Source: WJMT01 sp964624145
GTDB taxonomy: Bacteria > Acidobacteriota > Aminicenantia > Aminicenantales > Aminicenantaceae
Length of the DNA stretch: 64,000 nucleotides
Reading direction: 5' to 3'
Assembly: GCA_964624145.1 (NCBI GenBank)
Contig: CAZUXT010000002.1
Location: 1 to 64,000 of the forward strand
The notes beneath the pieces are model-generated. The model was not told where the DNA came from and did no database searches. It worked only from the letters and a program-made list of their open reading frames with translations. The translations under genes and the position numbers were made by a program. Below, piece by piece: positions 7,736 through 16,698 of the stretch. Position 1 is the stretch's first letter; each line of letters starts with the position of its first letter.

Positions 7736-10279
7736 TTATTCATACTTCAACGATTCGACCGGATTTTTCGAAGCGGCTTTTATGGACTGGTAGCTCACTG
7801 TAAAAAGCGCTATGAGCAAAGCGATGACCCCCGCGCCAAAAAACATCCAAAGCCCAATGTGCGTATGATAGGAATAGCTCTGGATCCATTTCTTCATCAG
7901 CACATACGCCAACGGCCAGGCAATGACATTGGCTATCCCGACCAGGATCAGAAACTCTTTGGACAGCATCCCCACGATCTTTGAAACAGAGGCACCCAGG
8001 ATCTTTCTCACAGCTATCTCTTTGGTCTTCTGCTCCGCTGTAAAGGATGCCAGCCCAAAGAGACCCAGACAGGACACAAAAATCGCCAGGAAAGTAAAGT
8101 AATTGAAAATCTGACCCAGCCTTTCTTCATTCCTGTACTGTCTGTTAAACTCCTCGTCCAAAAAAGAAAAGGAGAAGATGAAATCAGGATCAAATTTGTT
8201 TATGGTTTTTTTGATGTTCGCAATGGTCTCCGGGATACCTGCTGAGCTTGTTTTCACAAACATGTTAAAATACGGAAGGTTCTGGTACAAACAAAACACA
8301 ATAGGCCGAATGTCCGAGTGCAGAGAGGTCCCGTGAAAATCTTTGACCACGCCCACAAGTTCCCCTTCATTTCGACCCATGGAAAACATTTTCCCAACAG
8401 GGTCCTGGAAGCCGGTCAATTTAAGCGCTGCTTCATTGATTATGTAATTCCTTCTGTCTGTCGCAAAGTCCTCTGAAAAACTTCTGCCGTGTGCCATTGT
8501 CATATCAAATGTCTCAAAATAATCATAATCCACACAGGCAAAATTCATCTGCACCGGACTCTCTGAGGCTCGCCCCTCCCAGTAAACAGGATTGTTGTTG
8601 TTGACATTGAGCGGCACACTGGATGCAGCTGAGACGTACTGGATACGGCTGTCTTTCAGTAGTTCTTGCTTTATAGCCTCGTAATTTCTTCTCAGTTCCC
8701 GGCTCGTCCGGACGGTCACGATCTGTTCACGGTTAAAACCAAGGTCTGTGGAACGGATGAAATGCATCTGTTTAAAGACCACAGTGGTTGAAACGATCAG
8801 TACAATGGACGCTGTGAATTGAGTGACGATCAAGCCTTTTCTGAAACGCCCTCCTTTTGAACCTCTGGCTGCGGTGTTCTTCAAAGCGCTTACAGGTTGA
8901 AACGAAGAGAGAAAAAGAGCCGGATAAATGCCTGAAAGGACACCGGTTAAAACCGCGATCAATAAAATCCCTATCATGATTTCAAAATTCTGGGTAAAGT
9001 TCAGATTCAACTGTTTTTCTGCCAGGGAATTAAAGGCAGGCAGCGCTAGAAGGACCAGTAAAACAGCCATCACCAGTGCAAAGACCGCCAGAAGAACGGA
9101 TTCTCCGAAAAACTGTCTGAGGACATCTTTCCTTGTGGCGCCGATGACCTTTCTCATCCCCACTTCTTTGGCCCTTTTTGATGAGCGCGCGGTTGATAAG
9201 TTCACAAAATTAATCCCTGCAATGAGAAGCACGATCACGGCAACCGCTGAAAAAAGATACACATAGACAACAGGATCGGTTCCGTTCAGGGAGAAGAGAT
9301 GGATCTTCTTGAGCGGCTGCAGCCCCACATAAAGCTTGTACATGTTCTCTCCGCGGTGCTTATTGATGGTGTCTTTTATCTTCAGGCCAAATTCATCCGC
9401 ATTGACATCCCTGTGGAGAAGAAGATAAGAAGCACAGTCAGCTGACCATGTCTGCAACCGACGCTCTCCCATAAGATGAATAGGGTGGGTAAGAAAGTCA
9501 AACTGCATGGAGGAGTTCGCAGGAATATTTTCAATGACTCCGGTAACTGCCAGATCGACCCGATTATCAAAATGGATGACCCGGCCGATCGGGTCTTTTT
9601 CTCCGAAATATTTTTTGGCGGTCCTTTCCGTAATGACAGCAGAATTTAAGCTGGCAAAGGCTGTTTTCGGGTCACCGTCTTTGAAGGGGAAAGTAAATAT
9701 CTCAAAAAACTCAGAGCTTACCAGCGCACAGCGTTCACTAAAAGCTTTTTCTTCATACCTGACGGGACATGTCCATTCTCCATACCAGGTGCCCTTATTC
9801 ACTTCGGGAAAATCCTCCTTCAGTGTGGGCATGAGCGCCCAGGGACTGGAAGACCACACGCTCAATGGAGTGGCTGTGGTCAGCCTGTAGATATCATCTG
9901 CGTTTTCGTGAAATCTATCAAAGCTCAGCTCATCCTGCACCCACATAAGGATAAGAATGCAGCAGGCCATTCCAATGGCCAGTCCGGAAACATTGATGAA
10001 TGAGTACCCCTTATACCGCTTGATGTGCCGTAAAGCTATTTTTAAATAATTCCTGAACATAACAAACCTCCAGTAGATTGTATCTTTAATTAAAAAAGGC
10101 AAAGAACGAAGAAAGTGACCCCAGTACCAGTGCCTGGCGGCTGTGCTTCCTTTTTCCCGGACGATTTCATAATACTCCTCATCAAAATCGCCGTGGATCG
10201 GGAACGGCCCGTCCTGGGAAGCCAACACTTTAAGCAGCCAGCTCGCAAGCCCGGGCGGTTTCTTTCTTAACGTTTTCAT
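7736..10279 (-). CDS. Second long FtsX-type permease, ADOP-like
   Basis: An 847-residue paralogue of the permease at 4573-7224. Its N-terminal prefix (residues 1-70, with FDEEYYEIV and AARHWYWGHFLRSLP) matches the other copy in its ending. Then come NYLKIALRHIKRYKGYSFINVSG, a first periplasmic core and transmembrane group, and a second unit ending with QKTKEIAVRKILGAS and a final helix pair that closes with AASKNPVESLKYE. No ABC ATPase is adjacent. The start overlaps the PadR gene upstream by four bases (ATGA), so the pair is translationally coupled. The two permeases are similar but not recent copies, which fits an old family expansion. Inner membrane; substrate unknown. Confidence 0.88.
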   Translation of the reverse strand: MKTLRKKPPGLASWLLKVLASQDGPFPIHGDFDEEYYEIVREKGSTAARHWYWGHFLRSLPFLIKDTIYWRFVMFRNYLKIALRHIKRYKGYSFINVSGLAIGMACCILILMWVQDELSFDRFHENADDIYRLTTATPLSVWSSSPWALMPTLKEDFPEVNKGTWYGEWTCPVRYEEKAFSERCALVSSEFFEIFTFPFKDGDPKTAFASLNSAVITERTAKKYFGEKDPIGRVIHFDNRVDLAVTGVIENIPANSSMQFDFLTHPIHLMGERRLQTWSADCASYLLLHRDVNADEFGLKIKDTINKHRGENMYKLYVGLQPLKKIHLFSLNGTDPVVYVYLFSAVAVIVLLIAGINFVNLSTARSSKRAKEVGMRKVIGATRKDVLRQFFGESVLLAVFALVMAVLLVLLALPAFNSLAEKQLNLNFTQNFEIMIGILLIAVLTGVLSGIYPALFLSSFQPVSALKNTAARGSKGGRFRKGLIVTQFTASIVLIVSTTVVFKQMHFIRSTDLGFNREQIVTVRTSRELRRNYEAIKQELLKDSRIQYVSAASSVPLNVNNNNPVYWEGRASESPVQMNFACVDYDYFETFDMTMAHGRSFSEDFATDRRNYIINEAALKLTGFQDPVGKMFSMGRNEGELVGVVKDFHGTSLHSDIRPIVFCLYQNLPYFNMFVKTSSAGIPETIANIKKTINKFDPDFIFSFSFLDEEFNRQYRNEERLGQIFNYFTFLAIFVSCLGLFGLASFTAEQKTKEIAVRKILGASVSKIVGMLSKEFLILVGIANVIAWPLAYVLMKKWIQSYSYHTHIGLWMFFGAGVIALLIALFTVSYQSIKAASKNPVESLKYE

Positions 10280-10611
10280 GTGTTCTTGTTCTCTTTAAAA
10301 GCATATCTGGAAATGCTCGCCCACAGAGACCTGTTCAACTCCTGCGCCTCTTTCAAAGCTTCCAGGCCTTCTGAAGTCAAAGTGTAATAGAACCTCCTGC
10401 GCCCCCGTCTTTGAGGAACGGTTTCCCCCGACCTTTTGTCAACATAATTTTTTTCAACCAATTGCTTCAAGGCGCTGTAGAGATTTCCGTATGTGAACTG
10501 TTTTTTTATTACTTTGGATACATGCCGGCGGATCTTCACTCCATAGGCCTCATCTTTAAGCCTCCAAATCGAGAGGAGGAGGATTTCTTCGGTTTTGGTG
10601 AGTTCTTTCAT
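10276..10611 (-). CDS. PadR-family transcriptional regulator (second pair)
   Basis: A 111-residue PadR-type winged-helix protein: EILLLSIWRLKDEAYGVKI, then FTYGNLYSALKQLVEKNYV, a basic wing with PQRRGRRRFYYTLTSEG, and a C-terminal dimerisation helix. It overlaps the 847-residue permease by four bases. The wing and first helix fit the standard PadR layout better than the first pair's regulator does, so the two regulators are distinct and probably see different operators (inference). Confidence 0.92.
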   Translation of the reverse strand: MKELTKTEEILLLSIWRLKDEAYGVKIRRHVSKVIKKQFTYGNLYSALKQLVEKNYVDKRSGETVPQRRGRRRFYYTLTSEGLEALKEAQELNRSLWASISRYAFKENKNT

Positions 10612-10937
10612 GAAAAAATGTCCTTTTTTGATTTTACTGAAAACCAGTATTATTACTATAGACGGAAATCTTGTAAAAAAGGTTGCCGGTATTTAAGAAA
10701 AATAAGTCAGTACGGCTTATTGCTCCATTATTTTGAACCATTCCTTCTGGAATATGAGAACCGGTTTGAGAGACACTACAGTCACCTGCGGTCTATTGTC
10801 TCTATTCCTTCTATGCCCTGTTTTATGGTATTATCTCTTTCTCGCGGGTCTTTTGTGACCGGACAACATGTTTATTTTGTGTATGATAATCTATAGAGCC
10901 TCTTAAAGGGCGGAAATTTGATAGAGGAGAAAAACGG
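10612..10937. other. Divergent intergenic region between PadR gene and M20 hydrolase gene
   Basis: This 326-base stretch has no convincing gene; a plus-strand open frame through it also runs antisense into the PadR gene and has no recognisable protein features. It holds a minus-strand promoter for the second PadR/permease pair (see 10650-10677) and an inverted repeat TACTG-N5-CAGTA at 10635-10649. Toward the plus-strand gene there is only a weak -10-like TATGAT (10882-10887) without a good -35, then a ribosome site (GAGGAG) before the ATG at 10938. Confidence 0.5.
10650..10677 (-). promoter_or_regulatory. Candidate promoter of the second PadR/permease pair
   Basis: On the minus strand TTTACA (10672-10677) is followed after 16 bases by TAATAA (10650-10655). 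The inverted repeat TACTG-N5-CAGTA (10635-10649) lies immediately downstream, where a repressor such as the adjacent PadR protein could bind. Confidence 0.4.
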
Positions 10938-12275
10938 ATGAGAAAAAATTTGTTTTCTATCATTTTAATTCTGATTTTTGTTGTGATAGGATCTGTCAGG
11001 CTGTTTTCTCAGGACAGCACCGTTATCAAAAACCTCAGAATCAATAAGGACCGTTTACAGGAAAGGCTCAATCATTTGGCTGAATATGGAAAGAGTGAAC
11101 ACGGGGGGATGATAAGAGTGGCTTTCAGTCAAGCAGACAAGGAAAGCAGACCTTATATTATTTCTCTTATGAAAGAGGCAGGACTTGAGGTTAGGGTAGA
11201 CCCGGCAGCTAATATCATAGGAAGAAGGCAAGGGGAGAATCCGGAGCTTCCTTCCATCTTATTTGGTTCCCATTCGGATACAGTTCCCCAAGGAGGCAAG
11301 TATGATGGGGCTCTGGGTGTTTTAGGAGCTATCGAATGTGTCCAGGTGATCAAGGAAAACAATATCAAGACCCTTCATCCTTTAGAAGTGGTGGTGTTTA
11401 CAGATGAAGAAGGAGGATTGGCTGGAAGCAGGGCTATGACAGGGACTTTGACTCCGGAAGCCCTGGATATAATCAGTCACAGCGGAAAAACAGTCAGAGA
11501 AGGGATTCAGTATTTAGGTGGAGATGTCAATGAATTGGAAAAAGCCTTTAGAAAAAAGAAAGACATTAAAGCTTTCTTGGAACTTCATATAGAACAGGGC
11601 AGCCGGCTTGAAAGGAAAAACATTGATATCGGGGTCGTGGAAGGCATTGTAGGAATTTACTGGTGGGATGTAGTGATAAAAGGATTTTCAAATCACGCAG
11701 GAACAACACCCATGAATATGAGGAAAGATGCGCTTTTATCTGCCGCTCACTTCATCATCGCTGTGAATGAAGTGGTGATGAGTGTTCCGGGAAGCCAGGT
11801 GGGAACAGTAGGAAAAATTAAAGCCCAACCCGGAGCCCCAAATGTTATTGCCGGCCAGGTGGATCTGAGCCTGGAACTTCGAGATCTCTCCAAAGAAAAG
11901 GTCGATTCTCTTTTTGAGAGGATCAAGGAAAGAGCTTCCCTGATTGAGCAAAAGACAGAGACAGAGATCCGGTTCAAGGCGCTGGATGCCAATGCAGAGC
12001 CGGCTCCAACCCATCCAAAGGTACGAGAACTGATAGCTGAATCTGCCGAAGATTTAGGATTAAGCTGTATTTTTATGCCCAGTGGAGCTGGACATGACGC
12101 TCAGAACATGGCCAAAATCACACCCACAGGTATGATTTTCGTCCCAAGTGTGGGAGGAATCAGTCATTCCCCGGAAGAATACACAACTCTCCAGGATTGT
12201 GCCAATGGAGTCAATGTTCTGCTTCATTCCGTGTTAAAGATCGATAAGAAGCTGGATAGACCATCTGAGTTTTGA
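10938..12275 (+). CDS. Exported M20-family amidohydrolase (N-carbamoylase / allantoate amidohydrolase type)
   Basis: A 445-residue di-metal hydrolase of the M20 hydantoinase/carbamoylase branch. Metal and catalytic residues are visible: H112 (FGSHSDTVPQGG), D123 (KYDGALG), E157-E158 (FTDEEGG), H217 (ELHIEQGS) and H410 (GISHSPEE). The lid/dimer domain includes GFSNHAGTTP. Family members remove carbamoyl groups from N-carbamoyl amino acids, allantoate or ureidoglycolate; which one cannot be told here. Residues 1-25 form a Sec-type signal peptide (IILILIFVVIG, then VRLFSQD), unusual for a family that is mostly cytoplasmic. It is a single-gene unit with GAGGAG before the ATG. Confidence 0.88.
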   Translation: MRKNLFSIILILIFVVIGSVRLFSQDSTVIKNLRINKDRLQERLNHLAEYGKSEHGGMIRVAFSQADKESRPYIISLMKEAGLEVRVDPAANIIGRRQGENPELPSILFGSHSDTVPQGGKYDGALGVLGAIECVQVIKENNIKTLHPLEVVVFTDEEGGLAGSRAMTGTLTPEALDIISHSGKTVREGIQYLGGDVNELEKAFRKKKDIKAFLELHIEQGSRLERKNIDIGVVEGIVGIYWWDVVIKGFSNHAGTTPMNMRKDALLSAAHFIIAVNEVVMSVPGSQVGTVGKIKAQPGAPNVIAGQVDLSLELRDLSKEKVDSLFERIKERASLIEQKTETEIRFKALDANAEPAPTHPKVRELIAESAEDLGLSCIFMPSGAGHDAQNMAKITPTGMIFVPSVGGISHSPEEYTTLQDCANGVNVLLHSVLKIDKKLDRPSEF

Positions 12276-12336
12276 TATTTTAATAGGGGGACAGGCCCGG
12301 AGAATTTATTTTTTATCAATAAGTTCGCTCGGTTCC

Positions 12337-12945
12337 TCACTCCACAACAAAATTAAAAGACTGTTCCAAAAAAGAGTTCTTGTACTTGTCTTTTATGGTG
12401 AATTTAAAGGTGTATTTTCCGGGAGGGATATCTGTGACACGGTTTGTTATATAAAACGGGATGACCGGACTGACAAAGCCCTTTTGATATTCCACCCAGT
12501 TGTTTTGCTGGAAGATGATGTCTCCCGTCTCGTTAATAATGGACGCATCTTCAGATACCCAGATTTTATACTCGCTTCCTTCTTTTCTGATTTGATATCC
12601 GTCCGGCTCAATGTAAAGCAGGAACGGCTCACCGGATTTTAAGGTGTTTCCTTCCCTCTTCACATAATCCCTGTATCCAATGATCTCTGTGCAGAGAAAC
12701 AGTTGGCTCACACTCAGCTTCTCACTGCTTTTGATCATCATCATGGCTTCAGCCAGCAAGGAGACCGCCTGATTCGTATCTCCTTTTTTCAGCATATTCA
12801 GGGCGTCCAGGATGGTCTTTTCTATCTCGTCCTGCTGGCCAACTGATTCACCATCAAAGTTTCCGGAAACCATCTCTGCTTTTAACAAACAAGGCAACAA
12901 GGCTAAAGATAAAACCAATCCAAAAACCAAGAGTCCCCTTTTCAT
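12337..12945 (-). CDS. Exported protein of unknown function
   Basis: A 202-residue protein with a clear Sec signal peptide (residues 1-23, ending LLKA-EMV). The mature part begins with a helical stretch (EKTILDALNMLKKGDTNQAVSLL) that resembles a TPR-like helical pair. A beta-rich region follows whose end, VTDIPPGKYTFKFTIKDKY, reads like an immunoglobulin-type or DUF-type domain for binding in the periplasm. I do not recognise the family. It is transcribed away from the BNR-repeat gene at 13098, with a divergent promoter region between, and has AAGGAGG before the ATG. Confidence 0.75.
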   Translation of the reverse strand: MKRGLLVFGLVLSLALLPCLLKAEMVSGNFDGESVGQQDEIEKTILDALNMLKKGDTNQAVSLLAEAMMMIKSSEKLSVSQLFLCTEIIGYRDYVKREGNTLKSGEPFLLYIEPDGYQIRKEGSEYKIWVSEDASIINETGDIIFQQNNWVEYQKGFVSPVIPFYITNRVTDIPPGKYTFKFTIKDKYKNSFLEQSFNFVVE

Positions 12946-12997
12946 ATTTATCCTCCTTATTCTTAATTATTATGAACAGGACCTTTATACAGCATTT

Positions 12998-13026
12998 AGG
13001 ATATAAACTGGATAAAAAAGAGTCAA
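12998..13026 (-). promoter_or_regulatory. Candidate promoter of the 12337-12945 gene
   Basis: On the minus strand TTGACT (13021-13026), a 17-base spacer and TATCCT (12998-13003) lie about 50 bases before the start at 12945. Confidence 0.5.
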
Positions 13027-13046
13027 CAAATTCATTTCTTTAAATA

Positions 13047-13075
13047 TTGGTTTCTGATATATTATACATCATAAT
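13047..13075 (+). promoter_or_regulatory. Weak candidate promoter of the BNR-repeat gene
   Basis: TTGGTT (13047-13052), a 17-base spacer and CATAAT (13070-13075) lie 22 bases before the ATG at 13098. The neighbouring TATTATA run offers other -10 choices, so the exact element is uncertain. Confidence 0.3.
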
Positions 13076-13097
13076 AAATATTTACTAGGAGGTATTT

Positions 13098-15527
13098 ATG
13101 TTACACAAACGTATTTTTTCGATTTTCCTTGTTGCTTTTCTTGCCATTTTCTTAATCGGTGGGATATCTACCTCTTCCTTCGCTGCCAAAAAGACAAAAT
13201 CACAAGAAGTTATACAGAATACAGATCCTGCACTGCGCTTCGAGTGGTTCTCCAAACACCTGGAAATGGAAGCCAGCTCAGAGTTCAAAGACCTTAAATG
13301 GTGGCACATCGGCCCCACGAACATAAGCGGCCGGTGTACGGACGTTGCCGTGGTAACACCCAAAGGAGAAAATTATACCATCTATGTGGCCACAGCCTCA
13401 GGCGGAGTCTGGAAAACCGTTAACGAGGGCACAACCTGGGAACCCGTCTTCGAAAACGAGATCACCGCTGCCATTGGAGACATCGCTCTTGATCCGACAA
13501 ACCCTCAGGTTCTATGGGTAGGAACCGGAGAAGCCAACATCTTCCGCAGTTCCCAAAATGGTGCAGGGATTTACAAATCTGAAGACGGCGGCAAATCCTG
13601 GAAACACATGGGTCTTGCTGACACCCTGACCATTGCCCGTATCGTTATCCATCCTGAGGATTCGGATACGGTCTATGTGGCGGCTGGGGGGCATGAATGG
13701 ACAGACAATGAAGAAAGAGGAATCTATAAGACAACAGACGGCGGCCAAACCTGGAAGAAAATACTCTATAAAGGCCCGCGGATCGGCGGATATGACCTGG
13801 CTATGGACCCTGGAGATTCCAAAACCCTGTATGCTGCCCTCTGGCAGAGAATCCGCCTCAAATGGAATGACCCCCGCAACTTTACCGGCTATGACCAGAG
13901 CGGCATCTTCAAGACCACGGACGGAGGAAAAACCTGGAATCCCATAAACAACGGTCTTCCCGAGGCAATGCACATGGGACGGATCGGACTGGATGTCTGC
14001 CTTAAACACCCCAACACGCTTTATGCCCTGGTCGATAACTATGAAATCGCCAGAGAACTGACAGAAGAAGAAAAAGCTGATTCGTACACAAGCGCTTTGC
14101 CAGGGATCATCAAAGGAGCCACAGTATACCGCTCTGACGATAAAGGCGAAACCTGGCATCAAACAAGTGGGCTAACAGAACAGATGAAGGCTTTCATGAT
14201 GCGCCATTCCGGAACATACGGGTGGGTCTTCGGACAAATCCGTGTGGACCCCAATGATCCTGACAGGGTTTATATCATGGGAGTTCCCTTGAGCGTCTCT
14301 ACTGACGGGGGAAAGACCTTCAGGACCATAGGACGAAACGTCCATTCCGACCACCACGGAATGTGGATAGATCCTGACAACTCCAACTACGTCATCAATG
14401 TGAATGACGGCGGCATCGCTGTCTCTTACGACAAGGGAGAAAACTGGAGGACCTTTACGGACAATCTGCCTGTGTGCCAGTTTTTCAATGTTTCTTATGA
14501 TATGGCCACCCCATTCCATGTCTACGGCTCCATGCAGGACCACGGCAGCTTCCGGGGAGAAGTCCGGAAACGAACCGCTTTCGGAAGATATGGAATGGCC
14601 ATGCCCGGTTCCGGAGGAAATGAAATGGAGGGATACCAATCAGTGGAATGGGAATACACCCCAGGCGGCGAAGGCTCCACTCATGCCATTGACCCCAACA
14701 ATCCTGACATCGTGTATTCCGCCGGATTTTATGGACACATCACGCGATCCAACCTTAAGACCGGAGAGGCAAAAAATATTTTTCCCCCTCAGACAAATGA
14801 AATCGATACACTCCGAGGTCAGTGGCTGGCTCCTATTATTTTATCCCCCAGTCATCCGGAAACCGTTTACCTTGGACTTCAATACCTGTACCGCTCCCGT
14901 TTTCAGGGAGATGTTTGGGAAAGAATCAGCCCGGATTTAAGCTACGGTAACAAAGACGAACTGGGTGACATCCCTTATCAGACCATCTTCGCTATAACAG
15001 AATCCCCTTTCAATCCTGACCTCATCTACGCTGGCACAGACGACGGAAAAGTTTGGGTTACCCATAACGGCGGAAAAAACTGGAAAGAGATCATGAACGG
15101 ACTTCCCTACAGAAAATGGGTCAGCTGTATCGTAGCCTCTGAACACAATCCCTCTGTGGTCTACATGACACAGAACGGAAAACGAAATGATGACTTCAAA
15201 CCCTATGTATGGATGTCGGACGATTACGGCCAGACTTGGAAAGACATCTCCTCGGGGATTCCCCTGGGACCTGCGAATGTGATCCGCGAAGACCCCATCG
15301 ATGAAAACATCCTTTATGTGGGGACAGACGTCGGCGTTTATGTTTCCAAAGACAAAGGAAAAACCTGGGCTGTTTTAGGCGGAAATCTGCCCACTGTCTA
15401 CGCCCAGGACCTTATCATCCATCCCAGAGACAATATCATTGTTGTGGCCACTCACGGACGCGGAATGTGGGCCCTTGATGCCAAACCCGTTAACGGCGGA
15501 CAGCGCCGTTTTCGCTGGATGTACTGA
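13098..15527 (+). CDS. Large exported BNR/sortilin-like beta-propeller protein
   Basis: An 809-residue protein with a Sec signal peptide (residues 1-29, ending SSFA-AKK). The rest is made of BNR/Asp-box and VPS10/sortilin-type propeller repeats: S-x-D-x-G-x-T/S-W motifs occur at SEDGGKSWKHM, TTDGGQTWKKI, TTDGGKTWNPI, SDDKGETWHQ, SYDKGENWRT, THNGGKNWKE, SDDYGQTWKD and SKDKGKTWAV. These folds bind or degrade extracellular polymers, or act as scaffolds. No sialidase-type active site is apparent, so catalysis is not claimed. Members of this group are abundant in Acidobacteria and related phyla. AGGAGG precedes the ATG, and a strong terminator follows the stop. Confidence 0.88.
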   Translation: MLHKRIFSIFLVAFLAIFLIGGISTSSFAAKKTKSQEVIQNTDPALRFEWFSKHLEMEASSEFKDLKWWHIGPTNISGRCTDVAVVTPKGENYTIYVATASGGVWKTVNEGTTWEPVFENEITAAIGDIALDPTNPQVLWVGTGEANIFRSSQNGAGIYKSEDGGKSWKHMGLADTLTIARIVIHPEDSDTVYVAAGGHEWTDNEERGIYKTTDGGQTWKKILYKGPRIGGYDLAMDPGDSKTLYAALWQRIRLKWNDPRNFTGYDQSGIFKTTDGGKTWNPINNGLPEAMHMGRIGLDVCLKHPNTLYALVDNYEIARELTEEEKADSYTSALPGIIKGATVYRSDDKGETWHQTSGLTEQMKAFMMRHSGTYGWVFGQIRVDPNDPDRVYIMGVPLSVSTDGGKTFRTIGRNVHSDHHGMWIDPDNSNYVINVNDGGIAVSYDKGENWRTFTDNLPVCQFFNVSYDMATPFHVYGSMQDHGSFRGEVRKRTAFGRYGMAMPGSGGNEMEGYQSVEWEYTPGGEGSTHAIDPNNPDIVYSAGFYGHITRSNLKTGEAKNIFPPQTNEIDTLRGQWLAPIILSPSHPETVYLGLQYLYRSRFQGDVWERISPDLSYGNKDELGDIPYQTIFAITESPFNPDLIYAGTDDGKVWVTHNGGKNWKEIMNGLPYRKWVSCIVASEHNPSVVYMTQNGKRNDDFKPYVWMSDDYGQTWKDISSGIPLGPANVIREDPIDENILYVGTDVGVYVSKDKGKTWAVLGGNLPTVYAQDLIIHPRDNIIVVATHGRGMWALDAKPVNGGQRRFRWMY

Positions 15528-15550
15528 GTTTCAAATCAATAGGTCAATAC

Positions 15551-15583
15551 GCCTGGGGGCTTTTAAGCCCCCGGGCTTTTTTT
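15551..15583 (+). terminator. Rho-independent terminator after the BNR-repeat gene
   Basis: A 10-base-pair stem (GCCTGGGGGC, 15551-15560, with GCCCCCGGGC, 15567-15576, one G-U pair) closes a six-base loop and is followed by seven T residues. It is the clearest intrinsic terminator in the window, 23 bases after the stop codon. Confidence 0.93.
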
Positions 15584-15651
15584 GATTGGCCAGGTTAATA
15601 ACATGGTTATTCACGAGTCGAGGTTGCAGCAGATGCGAGGCGCAGGGCAGG

Positions 15652-16590
15652 TTATATGTATTCTATGGTAGCCGGCGGTTTGGGTGTTATTTCATAAGCC
15701 ACTCTCGTGACAGACGGGATCTCTTCGGTTATTCTTTCTGAAATCCTCTTCAAAATATCCCAGGGCACTTCGGTGGGCTCAGCTGTCATCGCGTCCCGGC
15801 TTTCCACGCATCTGATAATCATGATTTCTCCGAAATTTCTCTTCCCCTCTTTGACTCCGGTTCCCTTATCGGTCAGCAATACCGCAAACGCCTGAAAAGG
15901 TTCTAAAACCAGGATCTCTTCCTCCACGATTCGGGTGGCTCTGCTCACCTTTCGGACTCTTTCTTCTGTTACCTCGCCTATAATCCTTGTGGATAATCCC
16001 GGACCAGGGAAAGGCATCCTTTTGTACAGTTCCCTGGGAAGCCCTAAGGCCTTGGCCACTTCCCTTACCTGAGGCTTGAACAGTTCCTTTAACGGTTCTA
16101 TGACCTTGAATCCATATCCCTTTTCCGAATCGATACCGATTTGTTCCAGAATATTATGCTGGGTTTTGATCCCGCCTCTGGTCTCGATGATATCAGCGGC
16201 AATGGTTCCCTGGATCAAATATTTCGCCTTACTTTTAAGAACAGCCTCTCCAAACACTTCATAAAACTTATTGCGAAAAGCTTTTCTTTTATCCTCAGGA
16301 TCTGTGATACCCTTAAGCGCAGAGAAAAAACCGCTGCGGGCATTGATGACCTCCACTTTAATCCCCAGGTCTGAAAAAGCCCCGGATACGTACCTATCCT
16401 CATTCTCTCTCATCAGGCCGTCATCAATATAAATGACCTTTAACCGGTCCCCCAGTGCCTTATGCGCCAGCACCGTACACGTGGAACTGTCCACGCCTCC
16501 GGAAAGAGCAGAGATAGCCCTCCCCGAACCCACTGTATCTTTGATCTCACTGACTTTTTTTTCGATAAATTCCTTTACTTTCAAATCCAA
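15652..16590 (-). CDS. guaA: GMP synthase, ATP-pyrophosphatase subunit (stand-alone)
   Basis: A 312-residue protein equal to the C-terminal two thirds of GMP synthase. It turns XMP to GMP with ATP and ammonia, in purine synthesis. The P-loop of the N-type ATP pyrophosphatases is SGGVDSS (residues 30-36). The dimerisation and XMP-binding part includes RMPFPGPGLSTRI and ends KPPATIEYI, close to the usual ending. The glutamine amidotransferase half found in most bacterial GuaA is absent, so it must use free ammonia or a separate amidotransferase subunit; none is adjacent. The ribosome site is GGAGGG. The leader before it carries alternative hairpins (16616-16690). Confidence 0.92.
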   Translation of the reverse strand: MDLKVKEFIEKKVSEIKDTVGSGRAISALSGGVDSSTCTVLAHKALGDRLKVIYIDDGLMRENEDRYVSGAFSDLGIKVEVINARSGFFSALKGITDPEDKRKAFRNKFYEVFGEAVLKSKAKYLIQGTIAADIIETRGGIKTQHNILEQIGIDSEKGYGFKVIEPLKELFKPQVREVAKALGLPRELYKRMPFPGPGLSTRIIGEVTEERVRKVSRATRIVEEEILVLEPFQAFAVLLTDKGTGVKEGKRNFGEIMIIRCVESRDAMTAEPTEVPWDILKRISERITEEIPSVTRVAYEITPKPPATIEYI

Positions 16591-16615
16591 TACACCCTCC
16601 TCGTTAACCCGGGTA

Positions 16616-16690
16616 ATTCATAAAAAGGCTTCCCCTGCCGCACTCCCTTACGGTCGTTCGCAGGGAGAGAAACCGCCTTGCCTCATGAAT
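16616..16690 (-). repeat. Nested inverted repeats upstream of guaA
   Basis: In the 108-base gap between the DUF6807 gene stop and the guaA start, an outer pair ATTCAT/ATGAAT (16616-16621, 16685-16690) flanks two overlapping inner pairings. One is CCCTGC with GCAGGG; the other is CTCCCT with AGGGAG. They cannot form together. On the minus strand the first closes just before TTTTT. It could be a terminator of the upstream operon, an attenuator of guaA, or a small REP-like palindrome. No known riboswitch motif was recognised. Confidence 0.45.
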
Positions 16691-16698
16691 GATCCGTG

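Noticed and set aside
10411..10896. Plus-strand open frame of 161 residues across the PadR/hydrolase gap
   Set aside because: It overlaps the second PadR gene on the opposite strand and looks like random composition.
13512..14162. Minus-strand open frame of 216 residues inside the BNR gene
   Set aside because: It is antisense to a convincing beta-propeller protein.
15597..15651. Short palindrome AATAAC-ATG-GTTATT and a GC-rich stretch after guaA
   Set aside because: No T tract follows on the guaA strand and no matching copy was seen in the window.
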